Counted from the stretch's first letter, positions 36,150 to 45,750 are shown. The stretch: DNA of 64,000 nt from Terrisporobacter othiniensis (GCF_000808015.1 NZ_JWHR01000068.1:84156-148155); one strand, 5' to 3'. A program made the numbers and translations. The notes: generated by a model not told the origin, from the sequence alone.

Positions 36150-37603
36150 AGAAGCTAAAGTTATTTCAAAAAACTTATTTATTTACTATGGCATTGATGG
36201 GAGTAATGATTATTATCTCCCATACTTTGTTATACATGCTTTTACCTACTTTTTACATTAATAAAAAACAACAAGATTTAAGCGACATTAGTACTCAATT
36301 AATACAACAATTAGAGTCAAATAATAAAGATATGAGCAGTAAAATAGCCAAAGATTTTTCTAATAAATATGGCATTAATATAGCTTTGAATATAAAAAAT
36401 AAAAATTATGTATTTGAAGGAATTAAGCAATATGATATTTATATAAAACCAGAATCCTTAGACAGTGAATCACTAATAATCAATAACAATGTTGAATTTA
36501 AAGATAGTGAAAATTCTTCTGAATCAATAGAAAATAAAGAAGGTTATTTTAAAGTTAAAAATTCTTCTTTATTCTATAAAAAAAATATTAAGACTTTAGA
36601 TGGAACAAGTGGTTCAGTAAAAATTGTGATGGATTTACAATCTTTTAAAGAAGCTAGAAGTGTTGTGTTCATGCTACTACCATATTCTATAGGCATAAGT
36701 TTAATTATTTCTCTTTTTGCATCGTATATATATGCAAAAAAAATTACGAAGCCAATAAAAGAAATATGTAATGTGACAAAAGATATGAAAATTTTAAAAG
36801 AAGATGCTTACTGTGACATAAATACGGGAGATGAAATAGAACTTTTATCTCATAATATAAATAGTTTATATAATACACTATTAGATACAATTGATTCTTT
36901 AAAAACAGAAATTGAAAATGTAAGTAAATCAGAAAAAAGTAAGGTTGATTTTTTAAGAAGTGCATCTCATGAACTAAAAACTCCTCTTATGAGTATTCAT
37001 ATAATGTTGGAAAATATGATTTTAAATATAGGGAAGTATAAAAATCATGATATATATTTGCCTAAATGTAAAGAGTCTGTACTTGATCTTAGCAATATGG
37101 TACAAGAAATACTTGATACATCTAGATTGAACACATGGAATAATAATAAAGAATATGAAGTTGTAAATTTAAAAAATTTATTAGAAAATATGATTGAACC
37201 TTATAAAATTATAGCGAAATCAAAACATATTAATATGAATATAGATTACTCTAACTCGTTAATTATAAATACTGATAAAATTTTATTAAATAAGGTTTTA
37301 TCAAATATTATATCAAATGCAGTAAATTACACAGATGAGGGTAAATATATAAATATATATTTTGAAAATAATTCATTAATTATAGAAAATGAATGTGAGC
37401 CGATTTCAAAAAATCACTTAGAACACATATTTGATGCTTTTTATAGAGCTGAATTTGATAGAAATAAAAATAGTGGTGGAAATGGATTAGGTCTTTATAT
37501 TGTCAAACAGATATTAAATTCATTAGATATAAATTATTCATTTGATTCTATGGAAAATGGTATGAAATTTAAAATAACTTTTAAGAATGAGGAGCTTATA
37601 TAA
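36146..37603 (+). CDS. sensor histidine kinase, partner of 35481-36149
   Basis: 485 residues. N-terminal helix, an extracellular sensor domain (~40-165), a second helix (FMLLPYSIGISLIISLFASYI), HAMP, HisKA with phospho-His275 (SASHELKTPL) and HATPase with N, G1 and G2 boxes (ISNAVNYTDEG, GGNGLGLYIV). The sensor carries no cysteine; its signal is unknown, but linkage to a TlpA/ferredoxin chain suggests envelope redox or thiol stress. Confidence 0.92.
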   Translation: MKKLKLFQKTYLFTMALMGVMIIISHTLLYMLLPTFYINKKQQDLSDISTQLIQQLESNNKDMSSKIAKDFSNKYGINIALNIKNKNYVFEGIKQYDIYIKPESLDSESLIINNNVEFKDSENSSESIENKEGYFKVKNSSLFYKKNIKTLDGTSGSVKIVMDLQSFKEARSVVFMLLPYSIGISLIISLFASYIYAKKITKPIKEICNVTKDMKILKEDAYCDINTGDEIELLSHNINSLYNTLLDTIDSLKTEIENVSKSEKSKVDFLRSASHELKTPLMSIHIMLENMILNIGKYKNHDIYLPKCKESVLDLSNMVQEILDTSRLNTWNNNKEYEVVNLKNLLENMIEPYKIIAKSKHINMNIDYSNSLIINTDKILLNKVLSNIISNAVNYTDEGKYINIYFENNSLIIENECEPISKNHLEHIFDAFYRAEFDRNKNSGGNGLGLYIVKQILNSLDINYSFDSMENGMKFKITFKNEELI

Positions 37604-37721
37604 AGTTATGAAAATCTCAAATTATGGAATATATATATTATATAATAAAACTATTTAATTCGACATATAACTATAAAAAACGACGAAAAATAATAAAAAA
37701 TAGTACAAAAAATAATAGATT

Positions 37722-37889
37722 ATGAGAATAATGATGAAATTATATGAGAATAATGATGAAATTATAGTCCAGATAGATTGTAAAGGACAATATGTAGAAG
37801 ATGTTGATTTTAATAAATATAGAGATTTAAAAAATGTAACGTATCTTAATTTAAGGGACAATTTCATAAAAAATAGAAATAACCAATAG
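37722..37889 (+). CDS. possible small protein (55 residues)
   Basis: The frame reads MRIMMKLYENNDEIIVQID, then GQYVEDVDFNKYRDLKNVTY. A 21-base tandem duplication (ATGAGAATAATGATGAAATT repeated around 37722-37765) covers the start, giving a choice of ATGs. No strong ribosome binding site is visible. It is followed by a terminator overlapping its stop. Plausible, but coding status is uncertain. Confidence 0.35.
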   Translation: MRIMMKLYENNDEIIVQIDCKGQYVEDVDFNKYRDLKNVTYLNLRDNFIKNRNNQ

Positions 37890-37905
37890 CCATTGGTTAT
37901 TTTTT
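37881..37905 (+). terminator. terminator before the phage replication module
   Basis: AACCAAT pairs with ATTGGTT around AGCC and is followed by ATTTTTTT. Between here and 38086 there is also ACAAAAAA...TTTTTTGT (37912-37932), a possible operator, but no gene. Confidence 0.65.
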
Positions 37906-38085
37906 TATGGACAAAAAAGTACCTTTTTTTGTACGTGATTTGAAAACTGAAAGAAAGTACAATGATTATAGAAAGTTAAGAAAAAGCAAATTATACACAT
38001 TCTATAAAGAATGAAAACCTATAAAGCTAAATCAATATAGGTGAAATTTTAGAACATTGAAAATTAAATATAGAAGGAGATTACT

Positions 38086-39672
38086 ATGAAGTATGTAGCA
38101 GTTGATATTGAAACTAATCATTTAAATTTTAGAAAAGGTGATATTAAGTTAATCTCAATTTATAGTGATGGAGGGTACTCAGATACGTATGAAGATATTT
38201 TAGTCATAAAGGATATTTTAGAGAATGATAATATCATTAAAATATTTCATAATGCAATATTTGATGTTGTTTGGTTAAAACATAATGGTATTAATGTAAG
38301 AAATTATGTAGATACAATGTTAATGGCTCAAATATTACAATATGAAGATGTTAGTCTAAAATACCTTACTAAAGAGTTATTTAATGTAGACTTAGATAAA
38401 AATCTTCAAAGTTGTGAGAATTGGCAATCAGAAGAATTAACAGAGGCTCATAAACAATACTGTTTAGAAGATTCAAAGCATACATATTACTTATATGAAG
38501 TACTTATGGATGAAATAGTAGCTGAGGATTTACAAGATGTTTTTGATAGAGAGATGGACACTATACCAGCTATGGTTGAATTAAAATTAAATGGTATAAG
38601 ACTAGATATGAAAGGGTGGGCTAATGAGGTTAAAAATTTAGAATCAAAAGCTAATGATGTTGGTAAAGCTTTTAAAGATAAAATTGGAGATGATAATATA
38701 AATTTAGAATCACCAAAACAAATAATAGAAGCTTTCCAGAAAAATGGAATACCTATAAAAAGCACTGCTGATGAAGTTTTAGCTCAATTTGAAGATGATT
38801 ACGATGAGGTCAAATTATTACGTAAATATAGAAAACTTCAAAAGAATATATCTACTTTCGGTTATAAAATATCTGAATATTTAGATAATTATGGAGTCAT
38901 AAGACCTGATTGGAAGCAAATAGGAGCTATAAGTGGTAGAATGTCTTGTTCTAAACCTGCATTGCAAGGTGTTCCTAGAGTGATGAAACCATATTTTAAA
39001 GCTAGAGAAGGAAAAACATTTATTATTGCTGATTACAGTCAAGTTGAATTAAGGGTATTGGCAGAGGTATCTAAAGATAGAACTATGATAGAAGCATTTA
39101 ATAATGATAAAGATCTACATTCAATTACTGCATCTAAAGTTTTTAATAAACCAATCAATGAGGTGAATGATTTAGAAAGGCGAGTGGGGAAATCTTTAAA
39201 TTTTGGAATCATATATGGAATAACTGAGAATGGTATTCGAAATCAAATAAGAAAAACTACTGGTGAGGAAATAAGTATACAAGATGCTTCGGCATATAGA
39301 TTAAATTTTTTTGAAGCTTATAGAGATGTATACATATTACAAGATATATTGTTGAGGTCACAGAAAATAAAAAGTTTAGGAGGAAGAAGATGGCTTAATG
39401 AATTAAAAGCAAATCAAAAATTAAACTACTGTATTCAAGGTACAGGAGCAGATATATTAAAAGAGTCTTTGATAGAGTTTTTAAGAAATAGGAATGAACA
39501 TTGGATGCTATGTGCAGTTGTACATGACGAAATAGTAATTGAAGTACCAGAATGTGAAGTTAAGGAAGCTTTAGATACATTAAAATTTAGTATGGAAAGT
39601 GGTATGGGTAAATTTGTTAAATCTGTACCATGTAAAGTCGATATAAATATAAGTAAAGTATGGGATAAATAG
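38086..39672 (+). CDS. phage-type family A DNA polymerase
   Basis: 528 residues, much shorter than host Pol I (about 880) because the 5'-nuclease domain is absent. 3'-5' exonuclease motifs: VDIETN (residues 6-11), HNAIFDVVWL, YCLEDSKHTYYL. Polymerase motifs: A ADYSQVELRVLA (~316), B RRVGKSLNFGIIYG (~365), C VVHDEIVIE (~477). RBS AGAAGGAG. It heads a replication module with an OB-like protein and a primase-helicase. All catalytic residues are present, so it is probably functional. Confidence 0.92.
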   Translation: MKYVAVDIETNHLNFRKGDIKLISIYSDGGYSDTYEDILVIKDILENDNIIKIFHNAIFDVVWLKHNGINVRNYVDTMLMAQILQYEDVSLKYLTKELFNVDLDKNLQSCENWQSEELTEAHKQYCLEDSKHTYYLYEVLMDEIVAEDLQDVFDREMDTIPAMVELKLNGIRLDMKGWANEVKNLESKANDVGKAFKDKIGDDNINLESPKQIIEAFQKNGIPIKSTADEVLAQFEDDYDEVKLLRKYRKLQKNISTFGYKISEYLDNYGVIRPDWKQIGAISGRMSCSKPALQGVPRVMKPYFKAREGKTFIIADYSQVELRVLAEVSKDRTMIEAFNNDKDLHSITASKVFNKPINEVNDLERRVGKSLNFGIIYGITENGIRNQIRKTTGEEISIQDASAYRLNFFEAYRDVYILQDILLRSQKIKSLGGRRWLNELKANQKLNYCIQGTGADILKESLIEFLRNRNEHWMLCAVVHDEIVIEVPECEVKEALDTLKFSMESGMGKFVKSVPCKVDINISKVWDK

Positions 39673-39684
39673 GAGAAGATAGAT

Positions 39685-40062
39685 ATGTTATTTAAAAAAG
39701 ATAATCTTATGGTAAGTATAAAAAATAATAGTATAGAGGTGAAAGAAGGAAATTATCATGGAAGGATTATAGGTGTAGATATAAAAGTAGATCAACCTAC
39801 CCAATATGGATTTAAAGATATATTACAACTTGAAGTAGAAGTAGATACTGGTGTAACAGAAATTACAAAAAATACTTCTTATTATATATCTGATAAAGAG
39901 GGAACAAGGTTTTCTAAATTCCTAGATGATATGAAAATAGATAGACAGTTAGATGTGTTTGATGTAGATGAATTGCTTAATATGAAGGTAGAAGTAATAA
40001 TAAAGAATAATAAAGTTGCTGACAAGATATACACAAATATAGATAGAATAATCGCAATATAA
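39685..40062 (+). CDS. putative single-strand DNA binding-like protein
   Basis: 125 residues, predicted all-beta with EVKEGNYHGRIIGVDIKV and YGFKDILQLEVEVDTG, like the OB-fold proteins encoded between polymerase and primase genes in phages. It follows the polymerase by 12 bases with GGAGAAGATAG as ribosome binding site and precedes the primase-helicase by 16 bases. OB-fold role inferred from position and strand pattern. Confidence 0.5.
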   Translation: MLFKKDNLMVSIKNNSIEVKEGNYHGRIIGVDIKVDQPTQYGFKDILQLEVEVDTGVTEITKNTSYYISDKEGTRFSKFLDDMKIDRQLDVFDVDELLNMKVEVIIKNNKVADKIYTNIDRIIAI

Positions 40063-40078
40063 ATAAGGAGAATTTAAT

Positions 40079-41449
40079 ATGAAATTAACTATTAATGAAT
40101 TTGCATTATCTTATATTAATTCAAAGTATAACCTAAAAGAAAGTAAATATAAAGAAAAATTACTTTCAGAGGATAAGGAAGGAGTTGTATTTTTTAGCCC
40201 TAAAAAGTTTGTTAAAATACTTAAGTTTACTTGTACCATAATATGTTATAAAGAAGATTACTTAGTATACAACTATAAAACAGGTTTATTTGATAAATTA
40301 TCAAGACAAGAGTTAATAAGATTAATAAAGTATATCTTAGATACTATAGATATAAGTTTTTGGTCAATTAAGGATGAGTGTAAGATATTAGCATTAATAG
40401 ATAGAGATTACGATATATTGAAAGAGTTACCACATTATCCTAAATACGTATTCTTTAAGAATGGTGTTTATAATATATCTACTAAAGAATTAGAAGACTA
40501 TAATCCTAGGTTAGTTGTAACTAATAATATATCTAATAACTATAATAAAAATGCTGAATGTCCTTTATTTTTGAAGTTTATTAATGAATGTATGTGTGGA
40601 GATGAGGAACTTATCAAGTGTATTCAAGAAATAATGGGTTATACATTAGTAGATACAAGTAAAGCACAAAAGTTATTTTTATTCTATGGTATAGGAAGTA
40701 ATGGTAAAAGTGTATTATGTGATTTAATCATACATATGTTAGGTAGAGATAACACATCATCAATATCTCTTAATCAATTTAAGAAAGATTTTACAGCATC
40801 ATGCATTGTTGGTAAGAAAGCAAATATATCATCAGAAAATGAAGCTAATTTTGAAACAGAAAAACTCAAGGCTATATCTAGTGGAGATACTATTACAATT
40901 GATGTTAAATATAAGGATCCTTATGAGTATAGATCTACTTGCAAATTAATATTTGCAAGTAATACTCTACCTAATACATTAGATAATACACATGGATTTT
41001 ATAGAAGATTATTAATAATACCATTTAATAGAGTTATTAATGATAGTGAAAAAGATGTTTATTTATTTGATAAACTAGCAGATGAAATTGAAGGTATTAT
41101 AGTATGGGCATTAGAAGGATTACATAGATTAATTGAAAATAATTATAAATTCACTGAATCAGAAGCTACTAAGTCTTTACTATTATCCTATAGAGAAAAT
41201 CAAGACCCAGTATATTTGTTTTTTAAAGAAAAGCTTAAACATGAAATAAATAATAAGATTGATAAGAAAGATTTAATAAGTACATATATAGAGTGGATTA
41301 AGGAGAATAGTATTGATTCGAATGGTACTGAGAGTACATCTAAATTTTGGAAAGAGTTAAAACGAGTGTCATTGTTAGAGGGAATTAAAATAGAAGAAGT
41401 GAAATCTAGGAATTGTAGGTTTATTAGACATCTAGGATGGGTGGTATAA
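40079..41449 (+). CDS. P4/D5-type phage primase-helicase
   Basis: 456 residues. The N-terminal part is a D5_N-like region (KYVFFKNGVYNISTKELEDY); the SF3 helicase follows with Walker A FYGIGSNGKSV (~203-213), Walker B region KLIFASNTLP and arginine-containing GFYRRLLIIPF; C-terminal wing ends HLGWVV. No TOPRIM or zinc primase domain is visible, so it may be helicase only. RBS AAGGAG. Replication initiator/unwinding role with the upstream polymerase. Confidence 0.88.
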   Translation: MKLTINEFALSYINSKYNLKESKYKEKLLSEDKEGVVFFSPKKFVKILKFTCTIICYKEDYLVYNYKTGLFDKLSRQELIRLIKYILDTIDISFWSIKDECKILALIDRDYDILKELPHYPKYVFFKNGVYNISTKELEDYNPRLVVTNNISNNYNKNAECPLFLKFINECMCGDEELIKCIQEIMGYTLVDTSKAQKLFLFYGIGSNGKSVLCDLIIHMLGRDNTSSISLNQFKKDFTASCIVGKKANISSENEANFETEKLKAISSGDTITIDVKYKDPYEYRSTCKLIFASNTLPNTLDNTHGFYRRLLIIPFNRVINDSEKDVYLFDKLADEIEGIIVWALEGLHRLIENNYKFTESEATKSLLLSYRENQDPVYLFFKEKLKHEINNKIDKKDLISTYIEWIKENSIDSNGTESTSKFWKELKRVSLLEGIKIEEVKSRNCRFIRHLGWVV

Positions 41450-41619
41450 ATGGCAATAGGGGCAGCTACTATAAAAGTTTTAATTAATTTGATTAATAAT
41501 AATTTTTTATTATACATGCCACACTAGCCACTATTGCCACTATGGAGTATAAAAATTAAATAGTTTTAGTTAATGATGATAAATACAGGTATTTAAGTTA
41601 AGTATAAGTACAGCTATAT

Positions 41620-41646
41620 AGTATCAATTGATTATCAATTGATACT
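41620..41646. promoter_or_regulatory. perfect 12-bp palindrome with 3-base loop
   Basis: AGTATCAATTGA is followed by TTA and its exact reverse complement TCAATTGATACT. It lies 36 bases before the next start and has no T-run, so an operator or replication-origin element is more likely than a terminator. Near-gene-free flank 41450-41681 also contains AT-rich DNA fitting an origin. Confidence 0.5.
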
Positions 41647-41681
41647 TAAATGATAAAAGATATAAAGGATGGTATATAAAA

Positions 41682-42245
41682 ATGAAAAATAAAATAAATG
41701 GAATATTAGAAAATGCACTAAGAGAAGGAAAGAATATAAAGTTAAGTTCGAATGATTATAAAGAATTAATTAAATATCTTAATCCTATAGCAAAGAAATT
41801 TGTAAGAATGCTATGTGATCAAGGACACATAAAATCAGACATAGTAAATATAGTAGGAAGTAAATTTATGGGATTAAGAGCTAATTTTAAATTAGAGAAG
41901 GGTACTCTTAAAGATTTAGCTCAAGTAGATAATATTATATCTAAATTAAGAATAAAGCCTAAATTAATATCAATAAATGGGAATGATATAGATTTATTCT
42001 TCCAGCCTAATCAAGTGATAAATCTCAAATCAAATAATGATTATATAGATTTAGTGTTCAGTTTTATAGATTATATAAGTGAATATAAAGATCTTGGAAT
42101 TAAGTTTATAGGTTGGAATTTAGAAAATCATCAGTTGATATCGAATATACATAATAATGATAGTAATAATAGCTTTACTGAAGAATTATTTAATTGGTCA
42201 GAGTGTGATATTTATGATTGGAGTGAACAATTAATAGGAATTTAA
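41682..42245 (+). CDS. hypothetical protein of phage module
   Basis: 187 residues, soluble, mixed fold. An N-terminal helical part (RKVILENALREGKN-like region, residues 1-60) and a hydrophobic-aromatic C-terminus (NWSECDIYDWSEQLIGI). AAGGATGG upstream. Located between primase-helicase and recombinase. Not recognised. Confidence 0.6.
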   Translation: MKNKINGILENALREGKNIKLSSNDYKELIKYLNPIAKKFVRMLCDQGHIKSDIVNIVGSKFMGLRANFKLEKGTLKDLAQVDNIISKLRIKPKLISINGNDIDLFFQPNQVINLKSNNDYIDLVFSFIDYISEYKDLGIKFIGWNLENHQLISNIHNNDSNNSFTEELFNWSECDIYDWSEQLIGI

Positions 42246-42351
42246 TCAGATAAATTAGGATAGATTCAATTTAGTTGATGAATTTATCCTAATCCAATTT
42301 TGAATTTATAGATTTTATAGATAGATATTATATTATTGAGGAGAATTATAT

Positions 42352-42498
42352 ATGGAGAATACATTTACAGTAAAAATAGATAGAAAAGATTTATATGTAA
42401 GAAAGTATGAGAATAAAAAATATAAGGGGAATAGCAATCAGAGAATACATATTAAAGGTAGTTTAGTAGAAGTGTTTTCTAAGATGATTAATAAATAA
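42352..42498 (+). CDS. small basic protein (48 residues)
   Basis: ATG 42352 is preceded by GAGGAGAATTATAT. The protein is Lys-rich (MENTFTVKIDRKDLYVRKYE, ending VEVFSKMINK) and shows beta-strand alternation. It could be an excisionase-like or recombination directionality factor because it sits just before the serine recombinase, but no motif proves that. Confidence 0.5.
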   Translation: MENTFTVKIDRKDLYVRKYENKKYKGNSNQRIHIKGSLVEVFSKMINK

Positions 42499-42540
42499 GA
42501 ATAAAATTAGTAACTAAGTAAGATATTGGAGGATATTAAT

Positions 42541-44097
42541 ATGAAAAAAGCGGTAGTATATGCAAGATTCAGTTCAGAAAATCAGAGAGATGAATCAATT
42601 GATGCACAAGTGAGAGCTATTAAAGAATATTGTGAGAAAAATAATATACAAATAGTCAAAATATTTGCAGATAGGGCTAAATCAGCTACATCTGCCAATA
42701 GACCAGAGTTTCAAGATATGATTAAATTTTGTGAGAATGATACAACAGGGATATCTATGGTTATTGTACATAAATTAGATAGATTTTCTAGAGATAAGTA
42801 TGATTCAGCAATGTATAAACAGAAATTAAAGATAAAAGGAATAAGGGTAGTAAGTGTACTAGAAAATCTTGATGATAGTCCTGAGAGTCTTATATTAGAA
42901 TCAGTTATTGAAGGTATGGCTCAATATTATTCAGCTAATTTAGCAAGGGAAGTTATGAAAGGTTTAAAAGAATCTGCACTTAAAAATCAGACACATTTAG
43001 GAGGAACACCACCACTAGGATATGATGTTGCACCAGATAAGACTTATATTATAAATGAAGAGGAAGCAGAAGCAGTAAAAATAATATTTAATAGATATGT
43101 AAATGGATATTCTTATAGTCAAATAATAGATGAGTTAAATGAACTTGGTTATCGTACCAAAAGAGAAAATCGAAAATTTAGTAAGAATAGTTTATATAGC
43201 ATATTAAGTAATGAAAAATATACTGGAGTTTATATATTCAATAAGACACAAAGAAAAGGTGTGAATGGAAAAAGAAATGGTCACAAACAAAAGAGTGAGG
43301 AAGAAATAATTAAAGTTGAAGGGGGTATGCCACAAATCATAGATAAGGAAGTATTTGAACAAGCACAAGAAATGATGAAAAAAAGAAAGAGAGCTCCAGG
43401 AGCAAATAAAGCAAGTACATTCTATCTATTAACTGGTTTAGTACGTTGTGGAGAATGTGGACATATGTATCAAGGTAATAAGAGGTATGATTCTTATAAA
43501 AATGTATACATATCATATAGATGTGGATGTAGGAAGCAAAAGAGAGGCTGTGATAATAAAGAGATAAGAAGAGATGAGTTAGAAGAGTTTGTGTTAACAG
43601 AACTAGAAAAACATGTATTAAATGATGATGCAATACCAGCTTTAAGTAAGGAATTAAATAAGAAGTTACAAGATAAGAATAAAAGTAATGAAGAAATGCT
43701 AGATAGTCTTAAGAATAAACTTACAAAAGTTAATAAGGAAATAGAAAATATATTAAATGCTATTATGAGTGGAATAGTAAATAATATGTTGAAGGATAAG
43801 TTAGATGAACTAGAACAAGTTAAGTTGAACTTAGATCTTAAGATAAATGAGTTATCTATAGAAAGAGCAGATGGTGAAGAGGTACTTATAACAGAAGAAC
43901 AAATTAGAAATATGTTTGGTAGGTTTAAAGAGTTTGTACTAACTAGAAATTTACCAGAGTGTAAGAAATTCATAGGAGATTATGTGAAAGAAGTATTAGT
44001 ATATAAAGACCACGTTGAAGTGATATTCAACGTGGTCTTTTCTTTCGTAGATAATGAAATAAGTCATGATTTAAGAATTATAAGTATAAGAAATTAA
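42541..44097 (+). CDS. large serine recombinase (integrase)
   Basis: 518 residues from ATG 42541 (GGAGG 9 bases before; TTG 42526 rejected). Resolvase domain with YARFSSENQRDESIDAQ, catalytic Ser11; HKLDRFSRDKYD; recombinase domain (GYDVAPDKTYIINEEEAEAV, SLYSILSNEKYTGVYIF); zinc ribbon CGECGHMYQG ... CGCRKQKRGC; coiled coil to the end. Integrates or excises an element by attP x attB exchange without host factors. Intact. The 3' end contains a terminator hairpin (44005-44043). No att pair for it could be identified. Confidence 0.93.
   Translation: MKKAVVYARFSSENQRDESIDAQVRAIKEYCEKNNIQIVKIFADRAKSATSANRPEFQDMIKFCENDTTGISMVIVHKLDRFSRDKYDSAMYKQKLKIKGIRVVSVLENLDDSPESLILESVIEGMAQYYSANLAREVMKGLKESALKNQTHLGGTPPLGYDVAPDKTYIINEEEAEAVKIIFNRYVNGYSYSQIIDELNELGYRTKRENRKFSKNSLYSILSNEKYTGVYIFNKTQRKGVNGKRNGHKQKSEEEIIKVEGGMPQIIDKEVFEQAQEMMKKRKRAPGANKASTFYLLTGLVRCGECGHMYQGNKRYDSYKNVYISYRCGCRKQKRGCDNKEIRRDELEEFVLTELEKHVLNDDAIPALSKELNKKLQDKNKSNEEMLDSLKNKLTKVNKEIENILNAIMSGIVNNMLKDKLDELEQVKLNLDLKINELSIERADGEEVLITEEQIRNMFGRFKEFVLTRNLPECKKFIGDYVKEVLVYKDHVEVIFNVVFSFVDNEISHDLRIISIRN
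44005..44043 (+). terminator. intrinsic terminator inside the recombinase 3' coding end
   Basis: AAAGACCACGTTGAA pairs perfectly with TTCAACGTGGTCTTT around GTGATA and is followed by TCTTTC. It encodes YKDHVEVIFNVVFSF of the recombinase, about 19 codons before the stop, so full-length mRNA requires read-through. Confidence 0.7.
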
Positions 44098-44326
44098 TAA
44101 AATTAATTGAAAATGATTAGATAAAGATAGCAAGTTAATAATTCGTAGTAATATGACTATCAACATAATTAATATACATAAATAAATGTAAATTGATAGT
44201 AAATATTTATTGTAGTATAATTTAGGTATAATTAATAACTATATCTAAACTATACTACCGATATAGGGTGGTGTAATTATGAATAAAGTTATATATTTAA
44301 ATAACTATAAGAAGAAGGGGATTATT

Positions 44327-44790
44327 ATGAGTGAAGAAAGAGTAAATTAAATTTACTTAAATACATATTATTCTTTGCTAATAAATCTAAGAAAAATCTA
44401 TATAAAACTAAATTAAATAAGTTATTATTTTATACGCAATTTATATATTATAAGAAGTATAAGGAAAGATTATTGATAGATGACTTTATATGTGATTTTT
44501 ATGGTCCAGCTATAGAAAACATAGATAGTTACTTGATAGAATTTGAGAGTAAGAAATTTATTAGATTATTACATAGCCAATTTGGAAATATTATAATGCC
44601 AGAAGTTGTTTTAAATGATGAATCATATGAAGAAAAAGAGCTAGATATATTATATAGTGTTCTTAAAAAATTTGATAAATTTACATCAGCTCAAATATCT
44701 GAGTACTCCCACAATGAATCACTTTGGTCAGAAGATCATATAAAAGAAGTTATTGATATAGAAAGAGCAGAGGAACTGAAAAATATATAA
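44327..44790 (+). pseudogene. Panacea (SocA-like, DUF4065) antitoxin-type protein, frameshifted
   Basis: ATG 44327 follows GAAGAAGGGG. It reads MSEERVN and stops; adding one A near 44345 joins LNLLKYILFFANKSKKNLY, TKLNKLLFYTQFIYYKKY, FICDFYGPAIENID and the rest (stop 44790), about 155 residues: the Panacea pattern (KL.KLLYY.Q..... G..L..D.....YGP). Panacea proteins are antitoxins of PanAT modules. The shift is in an A/T run, so assembly error is possible. The next gene is a membrane protein that could be the paired toxin. Confidence 0.7.
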
Positions 44791-44806
44791 CACTTTAATA
44801 TGGGGG

Positions 44807-44827
44807 AGTATATATTTTTTATATACT
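44807..44827 (+). other. hairpin between Panacea gene and membrane protein gene
   Basis: AGTATATA pairs with TATATACT around TTTTT. It could attenuate transcription between the two genes and so set a ratio between them. Confidence 0.35.
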
Positions 44828-44848
44828 ATATTTTTACATAAAGTATAT

Positions 44849-45628
44849 GTGAAAGACCAATGGCAAAAACAAAGGGCTAAAAAAGGATTGATAGATAATT
44901 CTGATTCAGATTATCCTTGTATAATAGATAAATGTGTATTCGGTAAATATTGTTTCATAAAGATTTATATAAAATTGTGGTTAGCATCTATATTCTTATC
45001 TTTAATAATATTTGCAATTGTTTTTTTGACATCTACATCATATGATTTAACTAGCTGGGTTAACATATTTAAGATAGCAGTTCAGGCATTAATTATATAT
45101 TCTATATTTTTAAACTTAGGATTAGATGAATATGTAATTGATATGAATGGTAATGATAGTAATTTTAATTTATTAAAGTTAATAATACAACCATTTAATG
45201 CTATAAAAAATAAATTAATTAGTAATATTGTTAATTATGAATACGCACATTTAAAGAAAAATATTAATGATACGTTTAAGAAATGGTTTGAATATCGTAG
45301 TTCTAAAATTGATAATATAGGTGTATTTATAATAAGGCTAGATAGATTAGTGAGGAGTAATAATCTCGATGTAGATGAAGGATTAATATCTTTATATGAG
45401 GACAGACTTTATAACCTATATATGAATTATAGTGATGACAAAGATATATATATAATGGATGATTTAAATAGTATAGTTCCAGATTTTTTACTTGATTCAT
45501 TAGGCATAAAAATACATAAATTATCAAGTTATATTTCTAATCAGTTAGATTATAATATGTCTAAGAATAAGATAAAAGAAAGAATTTATAATAATATATC
45601 ACAAATAGATAGTATATTTGAAAATTAA
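44849..45628 (+). CDS. two-helix membrane protein, candidate partner of Panacea
   Basis: 259 residues from GTG. Two adjacent membrane helices (IKLWLASIFLSLIIFAIVFL and WVNIFKIAVQALIIYSIFL) after a short cytoplasmic start with a Cys pair, then ~170 residues of charged, helical cytoplasmic domain with a distal IHKLSSYISNQLDYN. No known family. PanAT toxins are diverse and include membrane-active ones; position 58 bases after the Panacea gene makes it a candidate toxin. Unproven. Confidence 0.55.
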   Translation: MKDQWQKQRAKKGLIDNSDSDYPCIIDKCVFGKYCFIKIYIKLWLASIFLSLIIFAIVFLTSTSYDLTSWVNIFKIAVQALIIYSIFLNLGLDEYVIDMNGNDSNFNLLKLIIQPFNAIKNKLISNIVNYEYAHLKKNINDTFKKWFEYRSSKIDNIGVFIIRLDRLVRSNNLDVDEGLISLYEDRLYNLYMNYSDDKDIYIMDDLNSIVPDFLLDSLGIKIHKLSSYISNQLDYNMSKNKIKERIYNNISQIDSIFEN

Positions 45629-45750
45629 AGTAAATTACTTACACAACTAAAAAAATTAAATATATGGTTATATTATAAAATACTCATATCTAATTGGTAT
45701 GAGTATTTTATGTATTAACAAAATATATGATTATAAATAAAGGAGTATAT

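Noticed and set aside
43337-43973. Minus-strand ORFs inside the serine recombinase
   Set aside because: Shadow frames of a confidently identified gene, rich in Ser/Leu/Phe as expected for reverse reading of AT-rich coding DNA.
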